64,000 nucleotides of DNA from Lathyrus oleraceus (Eukaryota; Streptophyta; Magnoliopsida; Fabales; Fabaceae): contig NC_066581.1 in assembly GCF_024323335.1 (NCBI RefSeq), forward strand, positions 37,385,199 to 37,449,198, read 5' to 3'. Made by a program: the position numbers and the translations under genes. The notes under the pieces are model-generated. The model made no database searches. It was not told where the DNA came from and worked only from the letters and a program-made list of their open reading frames with translations. Shown here piece by piece: positions 1 through 12,110 of the stretch. The stretch's first letter is position 1. The number at the start of each line of letters is the position of its first letter.

Positions 1-2102
1 GGTGCTGAAAATACACGACCACTGCGGGTCAAACCACTAACATCCGCAATGTTAACAACAGAGGAAGATGGCAAGGACACCTCTTTCCCACCTTCTACAG
101 CGACAGTGTTGTAGCGATAGGGAATTGCTTTTTCGAAAGAGTATGGTACTGGTCCGGCCGGCTTGATGGTCAATGCAGGAGAAACCTTCTGCTTGCTACC
201 ATCATACTTGATAATAACGAGCTCGGGGATCTGAAACACTAGGGAGATTACGTTGACCTCGTCAACATCTTCGTCAATATTTTTGTTTTGAAGGATCTCA
301 ATAACTCCTTCATCCAGCGTTTCTTGAACATCTTTGCGCACCTGGCGACAACCTCGTTGATTGACAGAACAGACTCGACATCTATCATGGTCATGCTCAT
401 AATGACTATAATCACATAGCAAACGATGCATCTCGACCAACGATTGTCGAATATGATTGACATATTTGACTTTGTATTTTCCAGGGCAGCCCTGGACCAT
501 GTTGACAGATTTCCCATGCTCGGGCAATGGGTTCTTCTTCACATTAGGACCTACGTCCTTGAAACACAGAATGCCACACCTCACAAGGTCCTGAACATTA
601 GTCTTCAAAGGGTAACAATTCTCCACGTCATGGCCGGGAGCACCAGAATGGTAAACACAGTGTAATTCAGGCTTATACCACCACTGGGTATTAGCAAGTA
701 TAGCCGGTGGGTCTCGCGGAGTAATCAACTTCCTCTCTATCAAAGAGGGATATAATTCTGCATACGTCATTGGAATAGGATCGAAGGTGACCCTTTTCCT
801 CTCGTAACTCGTGCTAGTTTGATTACTGTTTCGAGGCTGGTAGGCCTGCTGTTGCGGACGGTGTTGCTGATGTTGATATTGCGGATGTGGTTGCTGATTG
901 TTGTTATGTTGCTGGTACTGTTGGTTATCTCTGAAGACAGGTGCTATATGAGCCACCTGGTGCTGGTTACCGGCGGGACGCACGATCTTCCTCCTCACAG
1001 AGGGTCTTCTTGGTTTCACATGGGAGGTCACAGCATGCGCCTCTCCATCTTTCTTCTTTGCAAATGCCCCATAACGTTTGGCAGAAGAGCCTTCTTCTCT
1101 GGTCAGATGTCCTTCTCTAACCCCTTTTTCTAGACGCATCCCCATGTTCAGCATCTCGGTGAAGTCAGAAGGAGTGCTAGCGATCATCCGCTCATAATAA
1201 AAAGAACTTAAGGTCTTCAAAAAGATCTTAGTCATCTCTTTCTCTTCTAGCGGAGGCACGATCTGTGCTGCTAACTCACGCCACCTCTGGGCGTACTCTT
1301 TAAAGGTTTTCTTGTCCTTCTGGGACATGGCCCTCAATTGATCCCTATCGGAAGCCATATCCATATTATACTTGTACTGCTTGACGAAGGCCTCGCCAAG
1401 ATCGTTGAAGTATCGAATGTTCGCACTGTCTAAACCCATGTACCAACGCAGAGCGGCACCGGACAGACTGTCCTGAAAGTAGTGGATGAGAAGTTGGTCA
1501 TTGTCGGTCTGAGTCGACATTTTCCTGGCATATATGACCAGGTGGCTGAGAGGGCAATTATTTCCCTTGTATTTTTCAAAGTCAGGGACCTTGAATTTTA
1601 CATGGATCTTCACATTAGGAACCAAGCAGAGTTCGACAGTAGACTTGCCGAAAAGATCCTTTCCTCTGAGAGTTTTCAATTCCTTGCGAAGCTCAAGAAA
1701 TTGATCATTCATAGCGTCCATCTTCATATAGACATCTGGGCCTTCAGATGGCTCAGAATGATAGATGGTATCGTCTACTCTGGGCAGAATGTGCACGACA
1801 GGAGGAGGAACAGCAAGGACCGGGCTAGATGCCGGCATGGAAGCAAAGGTGGGAGCAGGACCCTCGGGCATGAAATTGGGAGGCATCCCCCACGGGAATC
1901 CGGTTGGCATGGCCGTTGGAGCAAAGTGTGCACTGGCTGCAGGCACAGTCGAAGAGACAATCTCAGAGATGACTGTCCTCTGGGGAGGAGTTGAAGGCGT
2001 CGGAGAAGACTGGCTCTGAGCAGCCATGAATGATTCCATCAAGGCACTTAATCTGGCCACTTCCTCTTTCAGCTCGCGATTCTCTTGTTCCAGATGATCC
2101 AT
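1..2102 (-). CDS. Ogre gag-pro polyprotein of element A, 5' part (runs off window)
   Basis: I read this frame codon by codon from the ATG at 2102-2100 to the left edge and found no stop, so about 700 codons are open and the ORF continues outside the window. The N-terminus is Met-Asp-His-Leu-Glu followed by a short coiled-coil-like stretch and a Pro-rich linker (residues about 30-115). The retrotransposon gag capsid domain follows around residues 160-320, with FQDSLSGAALRWYMGL and FKEYAQRWRELA, the signatures of the Ty3/gypsy gag family. A Gln/His-rich linker then leads to a zinc-knuckle-like CVYHSGAPGHDVENC (C-x2-H-x5-H-x4-C) near 625-660. The last visible residues match the gag-pro linker of element E, so protease would lie beyond position 1. 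Gag packages the element RNA into cytoplasmic virus-like particles. It is preceded by ORF1 and lies downstream of A's PBS. The open frame contrasts with A's broken ORF1. Confidence 0.85.
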   Translation of the reverse strand, partial: MDHLEQENRELKEEVARLSALMESFMAAQSQSSPTPSTPPQRTVISEIVSSTVPAASAHFAPTAMPTGFPWGMPPNFMPEGPAPTFASMPASSPVLAVPPPVVHILPRVDDTIYHSEPSEGPDVYMKMDAMNDQFLELRKELKTLRGKDLFGKSTVELCLVPNVKIHVKFKVPDFEKYKGNNCPLSHLVIYARKMSTQTDNDQLLIHYFQDSLSGAALRWYMGLDSANIRYFNDLGEAFVKQYKYNMDMASDRDQLRAMSQKDKKTFKEYAQRWRELAAQIVPPLEEKEMTKIFLKTLSSFYYERMIASTPSDFTEMLNMGMRLEKGVREGHLTREEGSSAKRYGAFAKKKDGEAHAVTSHVKPRRPSVRRKIVRPAGNQHQVAHIAPVFRDNQQYQQHNNNQQPHPQYQHQQHRPQQQAYQPRNSNQTSTSYERKRVTFDPIPMTYAELYPSLIERKLITPRDPPAILANTQWWYKPELHCVYHSGAPGHDVENCYPLKTNVQDLVRCGILCFKDVGPNVKKNPLPEHGKSVNMVQGCPGKYKVKYVNHIRQSLVEMHRLLCDYSHYEHDHDRCRVCSVNQRGCRQVRKDVQETLDEGVIEILQNKNIDEDVDEVNVISLVFQIPELVIIKYDGSKQKVSPALTIKPAGPVPYSFEKAIPYRYNTVAVEGGKEVSLPSSSVVNIADVSGLTRSGRVFSA

Positions 2103-2432
2103 CAGTCTTGAAATATTGGCTCTGGTGTAGTATCGGTGAGTCAGCTTGTCTTCAAAATAAATGAAGAACACAGAGTTAGACCACAGGACAAGAAGCCGGG
2201 AACAAAACCTGCTTATTCACAGGATGCATGTAATGCTCGTGCATATGATTTGTCTTTTATTTCAAAGGAACTCTAGGGTTTTATTTGGAAATTTTGGAAA
2301 TATTAAACATTTATCACATATGGAAATATCTCATCAAATAATATCGGGAAACATTTTTTTATACCAAAAAAGTACAGTTTTGGTAACCAAACATAATACA
2401 AGAGAGAAAGGAAATAGACATCTGATGGATCC
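2103..2432 (-). other. Spacer between ORF1 and gag-pro of element A
   Basis: About 330 bases between the ORF1 end and the gag-pro start. In the gag frame there is a stop at 2217-2219, so gag does not extend upstream. The plus strand is rich in A/T and no domain, repeat or structured motif was recognised. Confidence 0.6.
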
Positions 2433-3882
2433 CTAGAAGCAATCATCCAATGCTCTGGACGCAAGAAGATAGGATGCACGAAGCCTCTTCACCTCCCTCT
2501 CGTAAGCTGCCTCCATATCCGCCTTCTCCTTGGCGAGTCGGTCGTACTTCCTTTTCCAAAACATGGAAGATTGAGGAAGTAGAGAAGTCCATGCATCATT
2601 AGGATCATCAATAACCTAGTGTTCGAGGAAATCTATCAAAGCATCCTTCTCCTTAATCTGCTGCAACAACTCTTCCCTTTCACGGATCCAAGCACGTGAT
2701 CGGTCTTCGTCTCTCAACTCCGATACTCCTTGGTTAGGTAGGGTTGAAGGCCCAGCCATAACCAAAGGTGTAGGTCTTGGATACTCGTAAGGCATGAGAT
2801 ACTCAGACGCTCTCTTCCTAACCCAAGCAGTATCAGGCTCCATAGCAACACAATTCTTAGGACCCAACTCTTTCCTTCCTTTCCTATGAATCTTGCGCCA
2901 AGCGCGAACCATTCTGCCCTTCAAGCCTTGGGGATCTTTACCCTCCTAAAAGAACACACCCTCTAACAAAATGTTATTGGATTTATCCTTTAGGGGGAAC
3001 CCAAGCTGACGACGTGCCAAAACAGGGTTGTAGTTAATCCCACCACATGTACCAAGAAGAGGTACATTGGAGAATTCACCACAAGAGTCGATAATCTGCA
3101 CACCATCATACACGGTTGTACCAAGAGATATCATCATTAGTGAGAGACATAAGTCTCGTGGACCACCGTAGACATCCTTTGTTCTCCTTGAAGGCGACCG
3201 TCTATGGTAAGTGAGAAAGAAACCACTTATACAACAGAGGCAAACAGCACACAATGGCACCACCACCCTTTGCATTCCTCATATGCAAAGAGAAATAGGT
3301 ATCACCCAACTGAGTCGGAACGGGATTAAGAGTGGAGAAAATCCTAATAGCGTTCACATCCACAAACTTGTCGATGTTGGGGAATAACACTAACCCATAG
3401 ATGAGAAGCACAAATATGGCTTCAAAGGCATCCTCACTCATGGCCTTCCCATACATAATAGCTTGAGAAATGAGGAACTCAGAAGGAAGACCTTGAATTC
3501 CACCTTTGGTAATCATATGAGCACCAACCAGAGATTCGTCTATGTGCAACATGTCTGCTATCTCTTGAGAAGTAGGAATACTCTCTAAGCCACTGAACGA
3601 CAACTGGTCTAGAATAGGTATACCCACAAGGTAGGCATACTCCTCAAGCATGGGCAAAAGCTGAAAATCCGGAAACGTGAAGCAACAGTACAAGGGATCA
3701 TAAAATTGCACTAATACACTCATCAACCCTTCATCCACCTGAGTAGTCAGAAGAGGAAGAAGCTTCCCAAAACGAGCCTTGAAACCCAAAGGATCTAATA
3801 CATAGGATGTCAGATTCCTTAACTCTTTTAGATCTGGTTGTCTGAAACTGTACTTCTTTGTATTCCTTCTTTGTCTTTCCAT
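2433..3882 (-). pseudogene. Ogre ORF1 protein of element A, broken by stops and a frameshift
   Basis: This is the extra ORF that Ogre elements carry between the leader and gag; its function is unknown. It starts MERQRRNTKKYSF at 3882. The N-terminal about 230 residues contain VQFYDPLYCCFTFPDFQLLP, LEEYAYLVGIP, YGLVLFPNIDKFVD and NPVPTQLGDTY. This pattern is shared with the ORF1 proteins of E and F and resembles the plant-mobile-domain-like family (DUF7745-like, from memory). The frame is interrupted near 3200 (TAG after WFLSHLP), shifts near 3120, and meets further in-frame stops near 2945 and at 2616-2618. Beyond the last stop the same frame continues through a charged, coiled-coil-like segment (KRKYDRLAKEKADMEA) to a terminal TAG at 2433-2435. 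Total about 480 codons against about 547 in E. Not expected to make a full product. Confidence 0.75.
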
Positions 3883-4772
3883 GTCTGAAAATTTTGCAAA
3901 TAAACCCCTTAAGTTCCTTGAAAATTTTCTTCATTATTAATGATATGGATGCAAATGGGTGCATGAATGCATGAATGCAACAATCACACTCAAGGATCAA
4001 GCAAAGCACGCCAAACAAAGGTCATGGGATGGATCATATCATCCTTAATATCAATCATCCATTTTGGTGGATTATGGTTTACACCTTATCAACACCCAAG
4101 TTCCATTGATATTAAGGATACATGAACGGATCAACCACGAATCAAGAGTTTGCTGCAAGTCATGAGCATGGAGTCTCGGTTAAGAACCACCCAAAGGGAA
4201 TGTACTAGGGTTTAAACCTGCCAAACATGTTCTACAAGAGGTTCCCATAGTCATCATCCCATCTTTCGGATATTATCGGAGAAATGACTACTCGTATTCC
4301 AAAAATATTCTCAAGAGAGACTCTTATGAGTGTAGTATCGCGTAACAATCATATCAAATCTTACACTTGAACGAATTTCGCACTACATCCTAAGAATAGG
4401 CCAAGATGGGCTTGGTAAACTAAGGTCCTTGGCTTCTAAGGTCTATATTGGAAAGAGTAATGTCTAACCACAACTTACTTGTGTGACATTATTGATCCCG
4501 ACATGACCTCCACCAAGTGAATGGACTCGCAAGTCAACTTGCTAAGGAATAACTCCACACAAGTCAACAAGACTACGCCATTCTCCTATCCTAAATGCAC
4601 TCGAGTCCGGGTATATAACTCATCTCACAAAGATCACCAAGCACACAAGGAATTAATATCAAGCAAATCAATCATTACATACAATACAGTAATCCCAAAT
4701 TGCACAAAAATATGTCACAAAACAAAACAATACAACAAGCATGAAAAGTTGGCAAAACCCACTAGGCACATA
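3883..4772 (-). other. 5' leader of element A between PBS and ORF1
   Basis: The internal untranslated leader of element A, transcribed on the minus strand. Only short shadow ORFs are present and I see no domain or strong repeat. Its position between a recognisable PBS and ORF1 defines it. Confidence 0.6.
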
Positions 4773-4790
4773 TCCCCAGCAGAGTCGCCA
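4773..4790 (-). other. Primer binding site of element A (tRNA-Arg type)
   Basis: Plus-strand TCCCCAGCAGAGTCGCCA is the reverse complement of TGGCGACTCTGCTGGGGA, the 18-base PBS found also in E and F. Ogre elements are known to prime from tRNA-Arg. It lies 6 bases from the LTR edge at 4797 and fixes the element's orientation as minus. Confidence 0.9.
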
Positions 4791-5008
4791 CTTTTCTGTA
4801 GCGGGGTATTCGTTACCATTAGAGATATTGACTAAATCCAAGGTAAATCATACAAGTCGAGTCGCCACCGCACTTCTATTTATCCAAAGGAATGGTTAGA
4901 AAGCGAACAAAAACCTAATAGTTTTAACAAAAACTAGTAAAAAACGGAACAGAGATATGGGTAAGGGGGTTGGTTATGTAATGGGAATGTGTTAGGCACC
5001 CAAAACAT

Positions 5009-5024
5009 CCTAGGTACTCCTAGG
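5009..5024 (-). other. HP3 hairpin, AGTA loop (element A LTR)
   Basis: CCTAGG, loop AGTA in sense, CCTAGG: a 6-bp stem. It occupies the same place relative to the conserved U5 block as the AGTA hairpins of B, E, F, G and H, which have different stem sequences. Confidence 0.6.
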
Positions 5025-5155
5025 GAGCCCTTTCCACACTTGTTGTAAAGGTTGTTGTTTAGTGAAAAATTTGTTTGTGCAAACATGATTGAAGAGATGA
5101 GAAGAGAATATACAAATTTATTTACATTTTGTGTTTGGATAGATAAACCCATTGC

Positions 5156-5199
5156 CTACGTACCATCTTAAAAAAAAGATTAGGATCAAAACCTCGTAG
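5156..5199 (-). other. HP1 hairpin (element A LTR)
   Basis: Outer stem CTACG (5156-5160) pairs with CGTAG (5195-5199); inner stem ATCTT (5165-5169) pairs with AAGAT (5176-5180). The inner stem differs from the CTCAT/ATGAG of H but still pairs. Confidence 0.55.
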
Positions 5200-8050
5200 T
5201 TCGGGGTAAAAATCTCAAAACAAGTTGGTGAATTGATTGGTCCAAAAGCCTCAAGATCTTTTGTTATCAAAGGGAGAAAACTCAATCAAACCACAAATCC
5301 CCCATGTGAGGATAGCTTCAACATGCTAGTGAGGGTTAACCCTATAATAAGCATGGAAGACTCATTGTCCATCACTAAGAATACAGGTGAGTATTACATC
5401 TACCAGAAAGATAACTCAAACCTAATAGCTAAAGGTTATGAAAGATTTGATTAAGAAAGTGGCTATTGGAACCATAAAAGACATTTGAATGGGTTATATT
5501 TACCAATTAGAAGTATATACAAAATGGTCAAAGTTGACTTAAAGATTCAATTCAAAATAAGTGTTATGAAAAGAAAGTTTGAAAATCAAAAGCATAAGGC
5601 TTAGGTTTCTAATGTTTGAAAACAAAGGTTAAATGTTTGCACAAAAGGTTTTGGCTTGGGTTAGAGTGGAGGGAAGAAGAAGAAGGGCTAAGTCTTAAGT
5701 AAAGCAAAAAAGGTGAGGGATAAAGAAACAAAACCACATGGAGTTCCTCTCTTGAGATCATATTGATGATCCAAGTAGCTCCCATCCTTTGGAATAAGCA
5801 ATCACAATAATAGTAAGCTCAAGCAATCAAACAAGTCTCTTAAGAGATCCTCAATGTATCTTGTATCTTTCACTTTGGATGAACATGGCAATGGTCCTTC
5901 AATAAAGCTCAAGTGGGAACCCCTAGCACAAGAACACACACATCAAAGAGTTTTATGAAACAAATCAAGAATGGACAAGAGTGAGTTTAGAGATTGGTCC
6001 ATATTCATCATCAAGGTCCTTTTACTCCAATTTTGCATAGGGAATATCCTAGATACTAAGTCCATTTCTTTGCATTTGGTTCACAACAAACAAAACAAAA
6101 ACACAAGCACAATAGTATATACACAATTATGTGCTCAAGTGAGCAAAAGGCAAATGGCATTAACATAAACATGTGCTCAAGTGAGCAAAGGGAAAAGAAA
6201 ATGGATAATATGTGCAAGAGTAGTAAATTGCATAAAAGTAAAGAGCAAAAAGTAAATGTTAATTGTTAATGGTTAGTGTTAGTAGTTAGTGTGCCATAAG
6301 GCAAATTTAGCGCTATGTTAAGCAATCGTAATTGGACTTATGTAGAAGTCACAACTATCTGAGGTCGGTCAATAATAATGTAGGCAACAACACAAGTTAC
6401 AAGTCTTGATTAGTGAACCAAGTTCCAACAACTTGCCATGCCAAAAAGAAAAAAGAGAATTGATCTTGTATTGGTTTAAGCCTTCTGCATGATTTAGAAA
6501 ATAACATATCCTTAATGCAAAGCCATTCACTTGATCAATTGATCAATATGAATTAGATTTGAATCAAGGAAGATTAAGTCTCCCTAATCAATGCTAACTT
6601 ATCAACCTTCAACTCATTGATCAAAAAGAAAGACGAAGAAAGAAGAAGGAGATCAAGAATGGATAATGAAAATGGAAAGATCAAAATGCATAAAATGGAA
6701 TAAGATGTACCAATCCATATGTATTGACCAAATGACATTGAAAGTCAAAGTCAAACAATAAGAAATCAGAAATGGGATGAAGATTGGAGATCAAACAAAT
6801 AGCATAATATTTTTGGCATTTTCAATATTAAAATAAACTTGAATTAAGAAATAAAGAAAGGTCAAACTTCAAAATCACTTCAAATCAACCTTGAAAGGTC
6901 CAAGTAATTTATCCCAAGTTCAACAAGGTCAAACAAAGTTTGACAAAAAATTTCAGCATTTTTAAAAGTCAGAAACTATTTTTATCAATTAAAAATGAAT
7001 AAAAATAAACTAATTGAACTAAAATCTCAAATAAATCTCAAATCAATTAAAAAATTGATGAGAATATTTTTCATAGATCCATCATCATTCAAATAGGTTA
7101 GGAAAATATTTTTGTATTTTTTGAATATCAAAAACTATTTAAAATGAATTAAAAATAACCAGAAAAGAGAAAATTCACAAAAAATATCAAATGATGAAAT
7201 ACAAAATATTAAAAATCCGAATCAGAAATTAGAATTTATTTGGAGACTAATGCAATTGGTCCCATAATTTTTGGATTTAAAATAAAGAAGTTATGAATTT
7301 TTGAAATAAAAGGGAATTAAAGAAAATAAAATCAGAAATTAAAAAAAAGTGGAAAATCAGGAAGCGTTGGATCACGTTCATTAATTGACGTGGCCAATCT
7401 GATGGTCCTGAAGCGCGCGCTCATGGTGAACCTTGGACAAACCCGTCACACAAAGAATTAAAAAAAGTCATAACATTCAAAGGCTGAGATTAAATCTGGA
7501 GATGAGATCCAACGATCCAGATTCAAACTGGCAATGGACGGCCACCGAAGCCACCTTCTTCTCCGGTGAGCTTCCAAATTCCGGCCAGATTTGCAGGTTT
7601 TCAAACCTTCACCATTTTGCACGATCCTTATACCAAAATGAAGTTGGGGTGATGTACATCACCCCTGTAACCTTGAATCACACTCAAGATTCCTATAGGT
7701 TAAGAAATCTGAGGTGGAAGATTCAGGTATGAAAAATGCAGATCAAAGAAAAACAAAATTGAAGCTACCACTAGCTTGCCTCTCAAGTGAGGACTTCAGA
7801 AAACACTTTGGCCAGGCAAATAGATCAAAGAAATTAGAGATTCGAAGCAAATAAGTTTGAACAACAACCTTTAAAGTGCAACTTTACAGGTCTTGATCCA
7901 CTCCAAATCTTTTGTGCAATGTATTCTTGAGGTAACAAGGAAGCAAGGCTTAGGAATTTAAATTCAGAGATCAACAAATGAAGTTGAAATCTGAACTGTC
8001 AAATTGAAATGGAAAACTCATAATTCCTTTAATGGAGGTTGGGATTTCAC

Positions 8051-8055
8051 TTGTG
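8051..8055. repeat. Target site duplication of element H, left copy (TTGTG)
   Basis: TTGTG immediately before TGTCGCAACC at 8056; the identical five bases follow the other end of H at 16160-16164. Five bases is the usual Ty3/gypsy target duplication. Confidence 0.85.
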
Positions 8056-8269
8056 TGTCGCAACCTGAAAAATACAGAGGTGCGAAAAAACAACCGGCGA
8101 AAGAAAATGACAGAAGAGTCGCCACCGTGCGTTATTTATCCCAAAGGAGGGAAAGGAAACGCTCGAAGTAAACCTGGAGAAAGGAAAGGAAAAGACAAGG
8201 TCTCGCAACCAAATCTTGGGTTCGGGAGTCGATTATGCGAAGGGAAGGTATTAGCACCCCTACGCATCC

Positions 8270-8283
8270 GTAGTACTCTACGG
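8270..8283 (-). other. HP3 hairpin, AGTA loop (H left arm)
   Basis: CGTAG, TACT, CTACG on plus (sense loop AGTA). Mirrored at 15933-15946. Confidence 0.55.
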
Positions 8284-8373
8284 GATCCACTCTTGTTGTT
8301 CTTGTCTAAAGGGTGTGTGTTTATCTAATGTACTATTTACTAAAAGAAAAGGGTCAAAGAAAATGACTCGCAC

Positions 8374-8431
8374 GGATGTCGCATCCACTGCATACGTATC
8401 TCATCTGAATATGAGAATCAGAGTCTTCGTA
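8374..8431 (-). other. HP1/HP2 module 1 (H left arm)
   Basis: HP2 stem GGAT/ATCC around GTCGC (8374-8386), then HP1 outer stem TACG (8393-8396)/CGTA (8428-8431) with inner stem CTCAT/ATGAG. Mirrored near 15784-15841. Confidence 0.55.
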
Positions 8432-8468
8432 GCTCGGTTACCTATGGGTTAAAGAGGAGTGTGCTCGC

Positions 8469-8529
8469 TAAGACATCGCGTCTTATGCCTACGTATCTCA
8501 TCTGGAATGAGAATCAGAGCAAAACGTAG
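8469..8529 (-). other. HP1/HP2 module 2 (H left arm)
   Basis: HP2 TAAGAC ATCGC GTCTTA (8469-8485) and HP1 CTACGT (8489-8494)/ACGTAG (8524-8529) with inner CTCAT/ATGAG. Mirrored at 15686-15746. Confidence 0.6.
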
Positions 8530-8674
8530 TTCAGCTAACTACGGGAATAAGGGTCTCGATTGCAACTTGGGCAAGAGAAAGGGAAGGTCTCGATCGCAAC
8601 GAGGGCGAGAGAAATGGATCGCAACGAGGGCGAAAGCAAACAAGGATTAGTTGTTAGTTGTTAGTCAAACTCGA

Positions 8675-8735
8675 CAAGACATCGCATCTTGTGCCTACGT
8701 ATCTCATCTGAACATGAGAATCAGAGTTGTCGTAG
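8675..8735 (-). other. HP1/HP2 module 3 (H left arm)
   Basis: HP2 CAAGA/TCTTG within CAAGACATCGCATCTTG (8675-8691) and HP1 CTACG (8695-8699)/CGTAG (8731-8735), inner CTCAT/ATGAG. Mirrored at 15480-15540. Confidence 0.6.
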
Positions 8736-9025
8736 TTCGGCTACATAGGGCTTGCCATCTGAACATAGACTTACAAAGGAGGACACTAGTTGTGTCAAAG
8801 GAGAGTGGGCAATGTGTCCACATCCTAGCAGTAGGTGTCGCAACTCGCTGAATCGAGTCTTAGGCGGTTACCTCTTTGCAATAGGACGGACTACATGCCA
8901 CAAGATCGGAGACGCTCGGAAAGGTCTAGAAGTGGGGGAAGCTCTGCCCTAGAGTTGTCATGCAATATGTACTTAAGTGTTAGGATTTACAAATGGGAAT
9001 ATCTACCTAATGTTAGCATGCAAAG

Positions 9026-9170
9026 AATAAGGGAATCCTACCTATGTTATCATACAAAAGGATATGGGAATCCTACCTATATTATCATACAAAAGGATAT
9101 GGGAATCCTACCTATGTTATCATACAAAAGGATATGGGAATCCTACCTATGTTATCATACAAAAGGTTCT
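9026..9170. repeat. Tandem repeat, about 36-bp unit x4 (H left arm)
   Basis: Four near-identical units containing GGAATCCTACCTATGTTATC then ATACAAAAGGATATG. The mirrored copy lies at about 15040-15190 in the right arm. Confidence 0.85.
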
Positions 9171-9235
9171 ATCTAATGGGTGCTACCTAATCGGAACAAG
9201 AATTGACGAGTGGAGCAAGGAGAGGTGCTAGGAAT

Positions 9236-9345
9236 AAAGGTAGACGGCGATGCATGAAGCAATCGACTTACAAGGTTGATGGCGATGCATAAAGCAATCG
9301 ACTTACAAGGTTGATGGCGATGCATAAAGCAACCGACTTACAAAA
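9236..9345. repeat. Tandem repeat, about 34-bp unit x3 (H left arm)
   Basis: Three units containing GATGGCGATGCAT and AAGCAATCGACTTACAAGG. Mirrored at about 14875-14980. Confidence 0.85.
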
Positions 9346-11216
9346 GGGTGGATGAATACGTGCTGGTTCTGTTAGGTTTTGAAAAATGATTACTCGACGT
9401 TGGATCGAGGTTTTGATCTTGTTTTGAAATGGTTATCGAATGTTCATTTTAATTCTTGTATTAACAGATGAATAAAGAATGAAAGAATAAATATTATACA
9501 TTTCATGGTAGAGGGATACATTTGTTATGAATGGGGATTGTTCATGGCAATCAAATAATAATAATATATGCCTCATACATCATACAAGTAGGCAACAGTT
9601 ATTAATCAGACAGATAAGATATATAAACAAGTATATGATCAAGTCAAATAATCAGAGAATGAAATAATGAAGCATTAAACAATGTATGAGAAGTATAAAC
9701 ATATTAAGCAATCAAACAATAAAGACATGGATGAAAGAAACAAGTAGAAAAAATATCAGATGAATAAGACAAGTGAAATTATGCACACAAAGAATCAATG
9801 AATAATTTAATCGGGAAATGATGCAAGGATCAAATAAAATCAAGATGAAATGCCTCTAATATGTGGCACATGAGATGAACAAGGGAGGATCAAAAGATCT
9901 CTTCAATTTCCCTAAGCAATCCCTATGTCAAACATCAATCATAGAAAAGTCAACCGAAAAGTCAAGTCAACTTAAAAAAATGTCAAATAAATAGTAAATT
10001 AATCACAAAAATTATGAAAAATTAATTTAAGTTAGGTGGGGTCAGGACATCATCATCCCCCAAAAAGGTTTCAAAAATAATAAAAATTGGTTATTGAATT
10101 AATTGAAATAATAACAGAAGTCAAATGTAGAGTCAACCGAGCAAACTAGGCCAAAAATAAATCCAAAATAAATTAAAAATGGGAAATAAAATTCCAATAA
10201 AAGGTCAGATTGACCATGAGAAATTGGTCAACCCTCATCCCAAAAATCAGAATCTAAAAATAATTTTAAGTTATGGAAATAAAATAAATGAAAAAAAGTG
10301 TGTTAAAATGGTCTATTTGAAACAAATAATTGAAATAAAATACTAGCATTAAATAAAAACGAAAATAAAAATTAAAATAAATTAAATAAGACAATAAGGA
10401 AAGTAAAAAATATTTTTTGGCATTTTTGTGAACAAATAAAATATTTTTAATAATTAAAAGTAAAACAGAAAAATAAAGTGGAAATAAAAAGAAATGAAAA
10501 GAAATGAAAGAGTATCATGGCAATGGGCTTTGTGTGTGGGTGTGAATAGCAAGCGGGTAAAGGCCCGATCCAGCGGAGCATTCAGCATGTGACCAAAAAT
10601 AACAAAAAAGTTCATTTAAAAAATCATGCAACACTATGTGAATCGGTCATGCTCTCATTTAAAAAACACTAAACGACAAAAGCCATGCTGAACGGTGATG
10701 ATGAGAAGGACGCATGCCATCCAGCGACTCAAGGCGCAACACGCAAGCATCTCCCATGCATAATAAATAATAATAACACAACACAACAGTATGCAAGGCA
10801 AAACGAAAATGGAAAGGAAAATTTCTCCCTCTTTCACACCACCATATCTCACTCTACAGTTCATGAAATTGGATGATATAAAATAAAAAGTTCAAGTACA
10901 AAGTGAGAGGAACATCATGGTATTTCGTTTTAGTGAAAATAATGGTTCTAACATAAAGAAATATGAACAACACCATATCTCACTCCCAAATCGCGTAGCA
11001 TTTCCATTCTCATGGAGCATTACGCCATTGAAAAATTCAAACATTCGCATGTAAGCATAAAACATTCCCGGCATCCCAAGTGACAAGCCAGAAGTTTGTT
11101 TCCAGTGCTCAGACTGAAGGTTGTTCATGACTTATTATCCCCAGCATGGGTCGTTGGCCCACGTGCCGCCTCAATTATCATTTTCCCTATTTCTGTCGAT
11201 GCTGACAGGCATGAAG

Positions 11217-12110
11217 TTTTCCGGTATCCAGACCGAAGTGGCATTCAGGCCAGTTTTTTCCGGTATCCAGACCGAAGTGGCATTCAGGCCAGTTTTTTTT
11301 CCGATATCCAGACCGAAGTGGCATTCAGGCCAGTTTTTTCCGGTATCCAGACCGAAGTGGCATTCAGGCCAGTTTTTTCCGGTATTCAGACCGAAGTGGC
11401 ATTCAGGCCAATTTTCCGGTATTCAGACCGAAGTGGCATTCAGGCCAATTTTCCGGTATCCAGACCGAAGTGGCATTCAGGCCAGTTCTTCCGATATTCA
11501 GATCGAAGAAGTTTCCGACATTCAGGTCGATGCGACTTGTGGCATTCAGGCCAGTTTCTGGTATCCAGACCGAAGTGGCATTCAGGCCAGTTTCCGATAT
11601 TCAGATCGAAGAAGTTTCCGACATTCAGGTCAATGCAACTTGTGGCATTCAGGCCAGTTTCCGGTATCCGGACCGAACAGGCATTCAGGCCAGTTGTTTC
11701 CGATTTTCAGATCGAAGAAGTTTCCGACATTCAGGTCGATGCAACTTGTGGCATTCAGGCCAGTTTCCGGTATACAGACCGAAGTGGCATTCAGGCCAGT
11801 TTCCGATGTTCAGATCGAAGAAGTTTTCGACAATCAGGTCGAAGTACTTATGGCATTCAGGCCAGTTTCCGATGTTCAGATCGAAGAAGTTTCCGACAAT
11901 CAAGTCGAAGTACTTATGGCATTCAGGCCAGTTTTTTCCGATTTTCAGATCGAAGAAGTTTCCGACGATCAAGTCGAAGTACTTGTGGCATTCAGGCCAG
12001 TTTTCCGATTTCCAGATCGAAGTGGTGTTCAGACCAGATTTCCGGTGATCAGACCAACATTGATACTCTCATATTCCGATGCTTAGTGTTCAGACTAATG
12101 TGCGGCGTTC
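11217..12110 (+). repeat. 3' UTR tandem repeat array (PisTR-like style), about 36-66 bp units
   Basis: Two interleaved unit types: one with CCAGACCGAAGTGGCATTCA then GGCCAGTTTT, and one with CAGATCGAAGAAGTTTCCGA then CATTCAGGTCGATGC. The first type dominates to about 11480 and the second alternates afterwards. All three plus frames are open through much of the array because the unit has few stop triplets. Tandem repeats in Ogre 3' UTRs are known from pea and can seed satellite DNA. Confidence 0.9.

Larger units (their letters stand above)
8056..10969 (-). repeat. Left inverted arm of H (R-U5 of the LTR, minus orientation)
   Basis: Reverse-complement match, close to 100 percent by eye, to 13246-16159; both arms measure 2,914 bp. 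It lacks the first 870 bp of the LTR (12376-13245), including U3 and the TATA region. It therefore corresponds to most of the R-U5 stretch copied in minus-strand strong-stop DNA. It carries three hairpin modules and two short tandem repeats, mirrored in the other arm. Homology stops after ATATGAACA at 10969. Confidence 0.88.

Noticed and set aside
8032..9176. Several plus-strand ORFs repeated in mirror image at 15039-16135
   Set aside because: They are in the LTR arms of H; the duplication is the inverted repeat itself, not paired genes.
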